Below the pieces are notes generated by a model. The model searched no databases. It worked only from the letters and a program-made list of their open reading frames with translations, and was not told the origin of the DNA. DNA of 64,000 nt from Diphasiastrum complanatum (lineage: Eukaryota > Streptophyta > Lycopodiopsida > Lycopodiales > Lycopodiaceae). How positions within the stretch are numbered: the stretch's first letter is position 1; every line of letters begins with the position of its first letter. Below, piece by piece: positions 43,166 to 54,790 of the stretch. Location: positions 30,383,524 through 30,447,523 of the forward strand of contig CM055113.1 of assembly GCA_029204225.1 (NCBI GenBank), written 5' to 3'. Both the position numbers and the translations under genes were made by a program.

Positions 43166-44930
43166 ATGGTCCGATACAAGGAGGAAAAGCTAAAGCATGT
43201 AGAATTATGGTCATCAGGAACATTGTATCCTATTGATCCATGTTCATTGCAACATCCATATTTTCATTCGGTGAGTCAGTTAATAATCTATATGTGTCAT
43301 GGTAAAAATGGCCTTTTGGATTACTGTGAGAATTTGATGCTCTATGGAAATGCACATTCAATGCAAAGAATACATTATTTGGAAGAGGAATCAAGGAAAA
43401 TATCAAAGGAGTGCGAAGAAAATTCTACAAAGTTGAAAACTTGTTTGGATGAAATGAGATGCTCAAGAAGGAGATCCAAAGGTTGAAACTTTCTTTGCAT
43501 CATTATACAACTAGTAATGATGAGATAAAAAATATATTTCAATCCATGGGTATCTCATATTTGTCTCTTGTTAAAGATATGGATGTGCTCAACAGAAAGG
43601 TCCGAAGCAACAAGAGAAAAAGACTGCTAAACAAGGATATATGTGATCTATCATCCAGAGGAGGTCATAGAAAAAGACGAATCTGTGCATTCACGTAAGT
43701 TATAGTTGTTTCATTTGGGAAAACTTCTCTATGTTAATATTATGAGGCTAATCACGTTTTTGTATTCTCTTATAGGTGATGAAAGAAGACCATGACATTC
43801 TCTCATGGATATTTAATAGAACGTCATATCCTGCCACCATAAAAAATCACATGGAGGGAGTTTCACTCAATATTCCTAGAATTGGCACATTCATCATTGA
43901 ATGGCATTTAGCAGGAGATCTGAAGACATTAAAATGTATGTTCAATGTATCCCATGGCGCTAACTCTAAACACCCTTGTTTGTACTGCATGAAGACAACA
44001 AAAGACATGACAAGGAGTACAGGAATATCAAGAGATCGAGAAGATCCTAATTGGAAACCTATACTACCAATTCCTCTTTAGAATGTTCATATTTGTACAT
44101 TGCATGCGGAGGTGCATATTATAGAAAAAATAATATATCTTTACATCTTGTTTGCATGGAATTCCGAGCCAAAGGCAGATGCGAAGGAAGTTATTTCCAT
44201 ATTAGAGAATGTGTTGTCTAAAGCAGGCTTACATAAAGGCCACGTTAAAATAAGAAAAGACGACAAGCTATCAGGTAAAACAGGAAATATTCTATGCAAG
44301 CCGAGCATTGGAGGATCCAAAGCTCGAAGATTTTTATCAAATTATTTTGGCAAATAATCCAAGATTCAATACTCGGTTTGGAAAGAGATTATTGCAGCAA
44401 CTCAAGATTTCAAAGAAGAAGGTTCTACTCATATACACAAGGTAGAAGTTTGGAAAAAACTAGACAACCTGGTGAAATACTTGAGAAAAGATAAATTTTC
44501 AAATACTGATGTACAAATGATACAGAAAACAACCAGTGAATTTGTGGATGCAGTTCGATGTGCATGGGGTGTTGATCATATAACACATTATATGGTAAGA
44601 TTTCGATGTTACACTACTATAGACAAATATGTGCAATTAAATTAGATACTTTTGGTACTGATTTAGATTATATTTTTATGACATGCAGCACATATTATGG
44701 CATCATTCGACATTTTTTGCAAGAAATAGTGGAAGTCTTAGCATATGGTCATCGCAAGGAATGGAAAAATCTCATTGGCAAGCAAGAGCGGCATTCATAA
44801 AAGTACACAACATGGCGGGACTAGCACAAAGAACAGCTACATACTGCAACTTTTCCAATGGTTTTACAAAAGAATCCAAATTTGTCATAATACAAAATTG
44901 ATGGATTATAAAAAATTTTCAAAAAGCATG
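43166..44930 (+). pseudogene. Decayed multi-exon gene of unknown, mobile-element-like type
   Basis: Three blocks are joined by plausible introns. Block 1 (43166-43694) carries a Lys/Glu-rich coiled-coil-like stretch with a one-base shift near 43460. Intron 43695-43775 has GTAAGT...TATAG ends. Block 2 (43776-44594) is one frame interrupted by TAG at 44079-44081 and TAA at 44355-44357; it contains EWHLAGDLKTLKCMFNV and HPCLYCMK. Intron 44595-44688 (GTAAGA...CATGCAG) joins in phase to HILWHHSTFFARN and AFIKVHNMAG. The GDLK...C..C arrangement recalls repetitive proteins of unknown function that I remember from fungi and animals. I cannot name a family. Confidence 0.5.
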
Positions 44931-45561
44931 CAAATTTATACAAGCCAATAGGCAATAGACACACAATAGAATTTTGTATATCACTTTCAAAACTAGGTAA
45001 TGGAATTGGGACTATTTGTCCAAAATCTCCTTTTGTATCAGGAATGTACATTGATTCATAAAAAAAGATCCCACTATCAACTAGATCTTTTGTAGTTCTA
45101 CCTCGATATTGCAGCTGTCCAATATCAGTGTGAATAACATCTAACACACCTGCTAGAGATCCACTGGGCTCCCATTCATTTATGTTGGATGGATATAAAT
45201 TTGCAAGAAGATAACGATTAGATTGACAAGTTTACTATTAGATATTTATGAATGACAAAAATCTAAGTATCAAAAATATCAATACTCACAGTTGCTTTTT
45301 TTTGTGATCCTAACGGTTGAATCTTTGTATATTTATCTCTGAATGCATATATATACATGTTGGACTAGAATTTCAGAAAAGATTTTCTTCCTGATGATGT
45401 TTTAAAATCCAAAATTCCGGCCTTCCAATAAGATCGAAATGATAGTTTTGACCTTTTGCTTTTTTGAAATGCTCCTCTTGATCCGCCCATTTTCTGCCAT
45501 GCTTACGACGCACCAAATGGATGGAATGTGACATCCCAATGGACAAAATCACGCTAAACAA
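44830..45561 (-). pseudogene. Unrecognised coding-like fragments, minus strand
   Basis: Two open pieces (45373-45561 and 44821-45147) read protein-like: RRKHGRKWADQEEHFKKAKG with FDLIGRPEFWILK, and VLDVIHTDIGQLQYRGRTTK with GDFGQIVPIPLPSF. Stops lie between them. They overlap the end of the plus-strand block above, so at least one of the two is spurious at the overlap. Confidence 0.35.
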
Positions 45562-47181
45562 CTACAATTGGCCGAAAATCAACTCAGAGCACGGATGGAC
45601 AATAGCTATAATACTGAACCGACAGAGTGCCAAGGGACTGGCACTATTTCAGGCCGTGGGTCCTATTGGGGGTATTCCCAACACAAAGAAATAAATAAAG
45701 TTAGTTAATAAAAGTGTTGCAAGGGCATGGCTGATCGGTTGATATAACAAGTGCAGGTCCAGTCTTGATTACTACTGAAAACTGTAAACCATAATTAGCT
45801 AAAGATATGTAAATTAATTACAATACTGCATTTCGAACTTAACGTAAAAACATATTAGACCAAATCTGATTCTCAACACTCTCCCTTAAGTCCGCTAGTA
45901 AAGCGAGACGATTACTCGTGAGAGAACCGTGTTTCTCCCATGCCAACGCACTGTGTGGATTTGCATGCAGTGCTTGAAGAAATCAGGGAAAGATCAATAT
46001 AGATGATTCTCTTGTCGTGTCTGATCTCGAATGCAAATGCATCTGCTGTTATTTTGTGTGTCTGAATTCTCTTGTTCAATTTAATTCCACACGTTGGCTG
46101 AAACTATGTTGAATGCTGCATTAATTTTATAAACGCATATCAGCAGTGCCTGACTATATTTTGGAGGATTGTAGGAGTGATTCAACTGGCAATGTCCAGC
46201 AATCGCATCTGAATTCCATCCAAATCCCAAGAGGATCATGGTTGTCGCGACTGTTTCGCGATTCCCTCTCATCTCCGATTCTCATCAAGTAGCTCGCCCA
46301 TCTCCCAAAGATATTGATGATGATCTACCTGTCTTACATCCCATGTAGGCCCAACTTCCTATGCTTGACTGCCAACTCTGATTCGACTAGTACATAGGCC
46401 TCCTACCAAGGAGCCTATCTCGCCATTGTATCCATCATGTCAACCAAACCAAAGCAAATGCAAACTAGATCCAACCATCATGATGATCAACTCACCCACG
46501 ATCCTGTAGCATAGCAGGTAGGATAGCTCTATCAAAAATCTATACTCTGTACCATCTGATCACTAAGTATCCATTACCCACTGATTTCTCCCCAAGAAAC
46601 TGTCCACGTATAGTGCAACTAGACTCCAATTGGATCTAATCAACAAGTTGCATTCTGCTTATCAAATAATGATGGATAACAAACAACATGTGATGCCAAC
46701 TTGGAGATCACTGTGCATATAACCGTGCAACTCACCTAATCACTCGCCAAAGTATCAGTTGTCACTCCTTGAACAACCATTTCCATCCTTGTTGGCTCAC
46801 AACCATGGGCATGCTGGATCCACATTACCCCGTAATGCACTCCATGCCCTCAAAATATGTACCACCTCTAGGTACACTCCACTCCACCTACCTCCAAGTA
46901 GGCTTTACTTGTCCCTAGGTCACCATCCTGCTATCCAAGCCGATCGCCAACGTATCACCTGCTCCTCATGGCTCCTAGCAGTGTCGCTCGCTCTCCTTGG
47001 CTATGTGCCACCTGACACCATGCCAATGCAAGCTCATCCATGAGTCACCACTCACAAGATCCCGAGACTAATGTCTCCTTGATCGTACTGAGGTATATGG
47101 CTCTGAGTGACTTCTTCTAGGCTTCCTGATCTCACCACTTGTGGATCTAAACCATATAGGTGTAAGGTTGATGATGTCTCG
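45562..47181. other. Intergenic, with an LTR-edge signature near 45880
   Basis: On the minus strand a purine tract TTAAGGGAGAG is followed by TGTTGAGAATCAG at about 45887. This is the pattern of a plant Copia 3' LTR junction. The LTR's other end and coding remains could not be identified. The rest (46100-47180) shows no supported feature. Confidence 0.35.
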
Positions 47182-48049
47182 TGGTAGCAGCCCTCCCGCC
47201 TGACAACAAGGATTAGAACACTGAATAAATACCTAACTATGTAAAGTTGCTACTTTTAAATAGTTCTTTACTTTTTCTCTATCTCTATCACCACTAACAC
47301 TAGTCACCCTTAACTCTACTCCACTACACTAACATTCATCATGATTGAGGGTGAATGAAAAGAGAAGAAGAGAAGAGGAAGAGAGGGAAAGAGGGTAAGA
47401 GAGAGTGACAGAGATGAGATGGAGGTTAGCTCAAATGCTCAATTTCATTGCTTATGGAGAAACCTTAACTAGCATAAACAAAAAGCATGGAAAATGAAAA
47501 TAACAACCAAACCACAACAATGGCATAAGCAAGAGTGATTAGCAAATGAGGATGCTTGAGCTCCCAAAATGATAGAGTCTCCTCCTCTCTATTAGGCATG
47601 AAAATAGAGTACAAATGGTAGCAGCACTCCCACCTGTCAACAAGGGTTAGAGCACTGGATAGGTACCTAACTATGTAAAGTTGCTACTTTTAAATAGTTC
47701 TCTACTTTTTCTCAATCTCTATCACACTAACACTACTCACCCTTAACTCTACTCCACTACACTAACATTCATCATGATTGAGGATGAATGAGAAGAGAAG
47801 AAGAGAAAAGGAAGAGAGGGAAAGAGGGTAAGAGAGAGTGACAAAGATGAGATGGAGGTTAGCTCAAATGCCCAATTTCATTGCTTATGGAGAAACCTTA
47901 ACTAGCATAAACAAAAAGCATGGAAAATGAAAATAACAAGCAAACCACAACAATGGCATAAGCAAGAGTAATTAGCAAATGAAGATGCTTGAGCTCCCAA
48001 AATGATAGAGTCTCCTCCTCTCTATTAGGCATGAAAATAGAGTACAAAT
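47182..48049. repeat. 434-bp tandem duplication
   Basis: Two head-to-tail copies, 47182-47615 and 47616-48049, are nearly identical and share GTACCTAACTATGTAAAG-type blocks, a purine-rich GAGAAGAAGAGAAGAGG block and CATGAAAATAGAGTAC. A few substitutions separate them. Neither copy has a long reading frame. Confidence 0.93.
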
Positions 48050-48289
48050 GGTGTTTTTTTATAAATGGGAAGGCCCCTACCCCAAAATCCTATTGGCTAA
48101 TATTCATATTGATCCTATCCATTCATCTTGGACCCAACTTGATCCAAGGGTCCACAAAAAGTACATTAGAAATCACAAGATTCATGTGAGTCCAAAATTG
48201 GACCCAAGTCTATTATTTCTATTCACAATTGACTTGCGTGCTCATTGGGCCATGGGCTTATACGCGCAGAGATTTTAGGTAAAAAACTG
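48050..48289. other. Short intergenic stretch
   Basis: The sequence between the duplication and the Penelope-like fragment has no supported feature. Confidence 0.5.
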
Positions 48290-48935
48290 GCAAGTTTTTC
48301 CATTACATATGTCACAGTTCCCGTAACTGAGTTTTCTTGATCGTAAGAAAAGGGGCCAAAGTTAGGACTATTTAAGTCTATTTAGGGCAAGTTTCTATAC
48401 AAAGAATTTACATATAAAACTGGGATTGTGTTGTGCCTTGTCAATGCCATTGATGTAGAGAAAATTTGTGAGCTGTTGTTTGTCATTTTTAGCAATTTGT
48501 ATTTTTGCAATTGTGTCCTTATTGCCATGTAGCTGACTTCATTTTTTGATGTTTTCTAGGGCAATGTTTTTACAAAATATAGCATGCTTTTTTATCATTT
48601 CTTCATCCAAGTATTTGTGCGTAGGTAAGAGTTTTATTAGTTTAAATGATCTATCATGAAGTTCAGAAGCCACGTCACTGATATTATTCTTTCTCAAAGC
48701 AATATGATTGAGACCCTTTTCTAAGTATTTACGTAAAATAGAGCTTTTCACAATATTGTTGTCTATAGAAACAATATGTCCAAATTTTTCAGCAACAAAA
48801 TTTTTAAATCTATTAAGAGATAAGCATTCGCAAGCATGTAAATTTTCTATGTCAAAATCATAGAAGACATCAAAGGGAAAATACCAATCATTCTTGACAC
48901 TTGGTAGGTAAGTCCGAACGATGTAATATCATGAA
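48290..48935 (-). pseudogene. Penelope-like element copy 2, fragment upstream of the RT core
   Basis: Minus-strand frames give FDIENLHACECLSLNRFK, then GLNHIALRKNN with ASELHDRSFKLIKLLPTH, then KAQHNPSFICKF. About 460 bases match 51215-51700 of the fuller copy in the same orientation, including TGGGATTGTGTTGTGCCTTG. Above about 48790 it extends into sequence not aligned with copy 1. The RT core is missing. Confidence 0.75.
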
Positions 48936-49169
48936 AGAGTTCATCTACAATACCAAATAGTCTGAATAAAACATGAGCGTAAAAGGCTTCACATGGATAG
49001 CTTCAAAAACTCTATTGTAGTAACATAAATGTAAAAAAGAACTCCCTGAATCACTGCTAGTAATCAACTAAAGACGTCTTGTCGTCGAGATAGTGACTTC
49101 TCTTATTTCTGTCCTTTTTCCAATCTACACATCGATTAGTCTCGATAAAAATTCAGCCGCTTAATAGGT

Positions 49170-49535
49170 AGGTCACTCTTTGCATTGCTACTTAATGCTG
49201 ATCAATTTATGGGCATTGGTACATATCAATTTATTTTATTTTGTGCATAAGTATGAATAGTTTTCACCGCATATATTGTATCTCAGTAAAAGATATGGTG
49301 TGGACACGTGTGCTGGTATTAGGAATAATCCATGCCATTCTAACCCATGTGACAACTTTCGACAAACAAGTCATGCACTATTGTCCATACTCCTGAGCAT
49401 ATCCATGCTTTCTAGTCGTATCTCGCCATGCTCTGATATGACAACTGACTGGGTATTATTTTGCGATACCCATGATTGAATAGTCTTGTTTTGAATAAAC
49501 TTGAGTTTATCAAAACTAGATATTCAACCCATGGT
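49170..49535 (-). repeat. Flanking repeat of the Penelope-like copies (pLTR-like), copy 2
   Basis: It matches 53240-53595 in the same orientation. Shared blocks include GGCATTGGT, GACACGTGTGCTGGT (ACACGTG in the other), ACTCCTGAGCATATCCATGC and GATATGACAACTGA. In both cases it lies just upstream (minus sense) of a Penelope-like coding block. Confidence 0.78.
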
Positions 49536-49803
49536 ATGTATGAAGATAGCTTCAAGCCAGGGAGGGCACCATCTCTTCCAACCTTCTTCTCATCGTATAG
49601 TAGAAAAAACTCATTCGAGAACAGGCTACATATAGTGGTTTCGTAGGAAGTGTCGTGGAAGCTCCCTTTCAGCCAAAAAGGTGGGAAAATATTTTTTGAA
49701 AAATATCAAAAAAAGGTTGGGTTGGCAACAAAGTTTAGGACCATCAAATCATATATGTTTGTTTATAGCATGATCAAGGGTGGTAACTTTTGATAAAGAA
49801 GAG

Positions 49804-49914
<111 letters not shown>

Positions 49915-50382
49915 CCACCAACCGACCCGCAGCTAGTGAATCCCTTAGGAGACACTTAGCTCCCCATAAGGGATAGCTAACTGCTCACCATTAGACCTTT
50001 AATACATTGTGGTAGATCATAGGACAAACCTGGAAAAGTACTAGTCAAAAGCAATTTGTTAATGATAAGGCAAAGCTTTTCCCTCATAAAACCTTTTTTT
50101 TCTGAAAAGCATCTAGCAAGATTGCTACCTCTTTTATAAAAGTATCGTGATTGTTGCAGCAATACATGGTAGAAATAACTTGGGAGATAATTACTTTGTA
50201 CGAGTTGTAGACTGGCCTATTGGAAGCCAGATGTATTTATTGTAAGTATTGAAAAGGTAAGTCCCTTCTTTTATCAAACTTTGAAAGCTGATAAACACCA
50301 GTGCCAGGATTAAAAGTAATCAAAATGTTCAAAAAACTAGTGGTGTTTGCTTCACAAGTCTTTTTTTCGATATCAAAAAATT

Positions 50383-51048
50383 CTAGAGGATAAATCCAGA
50401 AAGGGTTATCTGGTACTCTAATCTGATTTTTGTCCATAAACACATCAATAGTGGGATTATTAATGAAGAAATGTCATCAATATATCTAAACGGGTGACAG
50501 AAAACATTCATATCTTTCCTGAGACCTAACTTGGCTAGTCTCTTAATAAATTGAGCTTCAAAAAATGCAAGATACCAGTTACACCAAGTAGGTGAGCATG
50601 AAAAACCCATCAGTATACCACGAATCTGTCTCCAGGTTTTGTTTCCTAAACTAATAATACAATTGTCTATTAGGAAGAAATTCCACAAGCATAAGAGATT
50701 TTTATCGATGTTGTACCACCCTTCCAACTTTTTATTTTTCCATGACCATTTAAAGGCATCCCTTTCTTGTTCCCATTTTAAACTCAGAAACATCTTATTA
50801 GAATGTTTGAACGCATATGTAATGGATTTATTCATGATAGTTTTCAGCCCATCAGTGTCGTCTAAAGGAATGTTTTCATAGCACTTAGAGATATCTGCAA
50901 CCGATACATTGGTAATTTTTGATGGTAGATTGAGATAAAAATCGGTCATGGACTTGCACTGCCAAATTAAGTATGTATCCACATTTAGGATACCCTTGTA
51001 TGTTTTTGCCTTAAGGCCTGCACCTTCCTTGAGGAATGGTGACAGCAT
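50383..51048 (-). pseudogene. Reverse transcriptase core of the Penelope-like element
   Basis: A 221-codon open frame. NVSVADISKCYENIPLDD contains the first catalytic Asp region of RT. QIRGILMGFSCSPTWCNWY and FFEAQFIKRLAK correspond to fingers/palm motif 4, and FRYIDDISS carries the catalytic YxDD pair. The fold order is that of Penelope-like RTs. A stop just upstream (about 51057) separates it from the pre-RT block in the same frame, and a shift after RYIDDISSL moves the thumb-like part into another frame. The catalytic Asp residues are intact, the protein as a whole is not. Confidence 0.88.
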
Positions 51049-51992
51049 ACCAAGAGCTCATGTTAGGAATTTTGCGAGTTTTAAAAAGCAACAGTCATGC
51101 GCATTGGTAGTCCATCTAAAAGATTCCTTGTGGGCTTTGTACGTAGAAAGTAGATATGGCAAAGAGTCATTCCCCATGAAAATGTTGGGTAAAAAACCAT
51201 TTAGCTTTTCCATGACATAAGTGATAGTCTCCGTAACAGAGTTTTCTTGACCATTAGGAAAGGGGTTGAAGTCAGGACTATTAAGCCTATCTAGGGCAAG
51301 CTTCCGTACAAGGAATTTACATATGAAACTGGGATTGTGTTGTGCCTTGTCAATGCCATTGATGTAGGGCAGATTTGTAAGCCATAATCTTTCATTTTTA
51401 GCAGTTTGTATTTTTGCAGTTGTGTCCTTATTGCCATATAGCTAGGTTCTTTTGTTGATGAATTCCATGGCAATGTTTTTTCATAAAGTCGCATGCTCCC
51501 TTATAGTTTCTTCATTTAAATGTTCATGCATAGGCAAAAGTTTGATTAGCTTGAACCATCCATCATAAAGTTCAGAAGCCACCTCATTCACATTGTTTTT
51601 TCGTAAGGTAATATGATTGAGACCCATCTCTAATAATTTATGTAAAATCGGGCTCTTAACAATATTGCTATCTGTCTCTATCTCTCGTACGTTTTCAGCA
51701 TCGCCTAGGTGTGATAGGAGTTTGGCAGAAGAATCTTTGGCAAGCTCAATAGAGACATCAACCATGTACTATCGAATGAAAAGAAAGGTAAGGTGTGCCT
51801 TAACCACATCTCTGGCGGGCTTATGTAGCCATAGAAAGAAAGCATTCATTTGGTTTTGGAGAGAAGCCACCAGGGAAGAACTTGCCAAGGTTGTTCATCA
51901 TATACCAAATGGCGTGGTCAAACCAGATAATGGACGAATTATTTTTCTCATTTATCACCTAATGTACATTTAAATAAAGGTTGTTTCCAGTT

Positions 51993-52484
51993 CTAGACTC
52001 TTGCTTGGTGAAGGTTCATCCTATTGAAGCTAGTCTCAAAGTGTCCTCTGATTCTGGTCCAGGTTTGCTCAGAAGGGCAACAAGAAGGCTCAAATTTGTT
52101 CATGCAAATAACAGTATCAAAGGCTACAGGAGCTTCAAGAGAAGGATTTTTGTGTAAAGTTGCGGCCTTACAAACTTCTATTTCTTTTTCATTAAGATGT
52201 GACATCAAGATCCAAAGGTCAATAGGCATAGGGGCAAGAAAATTGACAGTGGGAAGGCTCCAAAATTTATAGGCGGTAAAGGCAGATTTGAACTCAATAG
52301 TTCTGCTGGGTACAAAAGGGATTTGACAGTTTTTGGATTGGCAGAAGTCATATGAAAATTGGTCACCAATATCACTGATATCTTGAGAAAACAATTCAGG
52401 TTGGGAAGCATTGTCCTCATCAAGCTCATCTAAAAAGACCAAAGGGTGTGGTGAAAGCGGTGCATCAGAGGAAGTATGTGGCAC
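51993..52484 (-). pseudogene. N-terminal coding block of the Penelope-like element
   Basis: A 163-codon open frame with an acidic start (LDELDEDNASQPELFSQD), then FKSAFTAYKFWSLPTVNFL. It has no motif I recognise. Coding-like sequence continues upstream to about 52865 in another frame (DTDRATCSSVGPEDKV). By position it is the region before RT, which in the permuted Penelope-like elements may hold the endonuclease. No GIY-YIG signature is visible here. Confidence 0.5.
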
Positions 52485-53239
52485 ATCAATAGAAGAATTA
52501 CCATTTTCATTCTTAAGGCATGCAAAGACTTATGTAGATTAAAAAATCTTTCATCTTCTTCAAATCTTCCGACAAATTCATTGAGTCGGCCATACAAATC
52601 TTCTACAGACTCAAAGTATCCTTCTTTTTAACAAACTCCAAAAAGATCTTAACCCAGTCCAAAGTCCCCAACAGATTAGTCAAACACAAAACCTTATCTT
52701 CAGGTCCAACAGAAGAACAAGTAGCCCTATCAGTGTCAATGATAAAAGAATGCATAATTACGGCCTTTTTCATACAACAAATAAGCGTCTGAATAAAATG
52801 GTTACGTGGAGGTAGGGGCTCCCCATAACCCAGAATAGCAGCATCTTGAAACCATCCTGTGGACTAAAACATGAAAACAGACCTTTGTTAGCTTATGAAC
52901 CAAATAAAAGGTAAGGGTTTGGTACTACCTCAACCAAGGAATAGTCGGAGTTACACCACAAGGTTGCAGAGAGAGAGATACACAATTTCACATAGTTCCT
53001 CTTGAAAAAGCAAGGCCAGACCCTTTGAATCCTTTATTCATAAACCAACAAGGTACAGTAAAGTTGAAAAGTAAAATACAGTACAGTAAAGCACCATATA
53101 GCATAACCACTCTTAAAACGTCCAGCTGATACCTGCCACCATCCCACAACACGAAACTACGAGTTAGTATAGTGGGAATACAGGTGTCATAGTTGAGCGT
53201 TAGCTGTTATCCATGTCCAAAAGAAGTTATACTTTTAAC

Positions 53240-53595
53240 TTATTAGGGCGAGTGCCATGCTAATCAGTTTTTGGGCATTGGTCCGTATCAGTTTATTTTG
53301 TTTATAGCAAAAGTATGAAAAGTTCTCACCGTATATATTGCTTATCGGTAAAAGAAATGGTGTGAACACGTGTGCTGGTGTCAGAGCAAATCCATGCTAT
53401 TCTAACTCGGGTGATTTAAGAAACCTCACACACTACTATCCATACTCCTGAGCATATCCATGCTTTCCAGTCGTATCTCACCATAATCTGATATGACAAC
53501 TGAATGGGTAATAAAATTGCACAAGCCATGGTTGAATAGTGTAGCTACGAGTAAACTTACGTTTATCGTAACTCCATATCCAACTCGTGGTTTTG
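53240..53595 (-). repeat. Flanking repeat of the Penelope-like copies (pLTR-like), copy 1
   Basis: The direct-repeat partner of 49170-49535, about 80% alike by eye, located about 375 bases upstream (minus sense) of the copy 1 coding block. Penelope-like elements typically carry such pseudo-LTRs in tandem arrangement. Confidence 0.75.
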
Positions 53596-54131
53596 TAGGT
53601 TCCATGTATCAGATAGGCTTCATTTTATTGATGAGGTTCTCATGGTTTTTACAAGGTATTAGGGCAGATCTGTGCCATTCTAATCCTTTTGTAAGAACCG
53701 TTTATCTTATGCAAATGCATGTTGTCCAAGATAATTTGAGGAGAAACCTTGCTTCGGGACAGCGTGGGTGTCATTATACGTAGAAAATTTACATTACTTA
53801 TAAAGTGATATAGTTGAACTGAGTAGAAACCAACCAAATTCTGTTTTTAGGATCGTTATTAATCACCTAGAATGGAATACATTTGTGAAGAGACACCTTA
53901 CCTTTCGAGCATAGGTGATGCCTAAAAACTGTTTGGAAAACTCATACCTGGATGATTGTAGCTGTCATGTGCCAAATCCAAAACTAATAGCAATAGCAAT
54001 GAAGTAAAGCTAGAAGCAAGAAGAGTACAAGACATTCATGCTAGCATATCAATAGAAAGCTAGAAACAATGAGATCACAATGAAATTGCATTAGCAATGA
54101 AAGAAAGAGTACAATCAATGGAAATGGAGCA

Positions 54132-54778
54132 TGTGAAAATTGTCAACATTTCCTTGTCTAGTTTTAGGCCAAAATTGCTAAAAATGGCACATAGTTTAGG
54201 ATCTGACTTTTCACACGTGTGAAACAGGTCTAGATATTTTTAGTAAGTGTATTTTTTCAGTATGAAGAAGTGTCAAACTTCAAGACCTTCGAAATGAGTC
54301 CATTTTCATGTATTTTGGACATATATGCCAATTTTACCTATATAGGGCATATTTTAGGTAAGGAGGGTCTAGAGAGAGGAGAGAGAGTCATCTCTCTCAG
54401 CTATATATAGCAGGTAGGCCGTGGAGAAACAGGTTGGAGCAGATCCATTGTATTCATTTGCTTAATGAGAGATTTTTCTATTGGGTTCTCCTTCCATTGT
54501 TGGCATTGTGTAGTGATTGAGTTCAAGCTTTGTGTGTATGATCTTAGGTGCTTTCCAAAAGTGATAGGCTGATGTATTATGGACTGTATAATGCTATTTT
54601 GGGCCGCACTTGATGTTTATGGAAGTTTCCATTTGTGATAAATGCTTTTTGATCAAGTTCTTTGCATTCTAGGTAGCATAGAATGTGTTGCCAATTCCTA
54701 GCTTATGTAGTTTGGAGTGCAAGCATTCAAGCCAATGATCTTGGAGTTTAGATCCACTTAGGATCTGTATTTTTCACA
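54132..54778 (+). repeat. 5' LTR of element G
   Basis: 647 bp, TGTGAAAATTG...TTTTTCACA. No difference from 59057-59703 was seen by eye. It contains a TATA element. Confidence 0.97.
54402..54409 (+). promoter_or_regulatory. TATA box in the 5' LTR of element G
   Basis: TATATATA follows a purine/pyrimidine mirror stretch (GAGAGAGTCATCTCTCTC). Transcription of the element would start about 30 bases later, near 54435. The same motif is at 59327-59334 in the 3' LTR. Confidence 0.6.
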
Positions 54779-54790
54779 TGGTATCAGAGC
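54779..54790 (+). other. Primer binding site of element G
   Basis: TGGTATCAGAGC directly follows the 5' LTR. This is the initiator tRNA-Met type. Confidence 0.95.

Larger units (their letters stand above)
49960..52865 (-). mobile_element. Penelope-like retroelement, copy 1 (degenerate)
   Basis: The minus strand carries, in order, an N-terminal region in pieces (52865-51993), a linker with GLNHITLRKNN (51765-51481), a pre-RT block (about 51290-51060, FRWTTNAHDC), the RT core (51048-50383), the region after RT with FDKRRDLPF (50443-50237), and a final block ending near 49977. Several stops and shifts occur. RT motifs of the RYIDD type with MGxxCSP, instead of the MGSPLSP usual in Penelope/Poseidon elements, suggest the deeper branch described from algae and invertebrates. 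Conifers are known to carry Penelope-like elements ('Dryad'). I saw no GIY-YIG endonuclease. Confidence 0.82.

Noticed and set aside
53240-53595. Hammerhead ribozyme in the pLTR-like repeat
   Set aside because: Both strands were read for a CTGATGA/GAAA core with stems. Only CTGATAC- and CTGATTA-type strings were found, without the partner motif.
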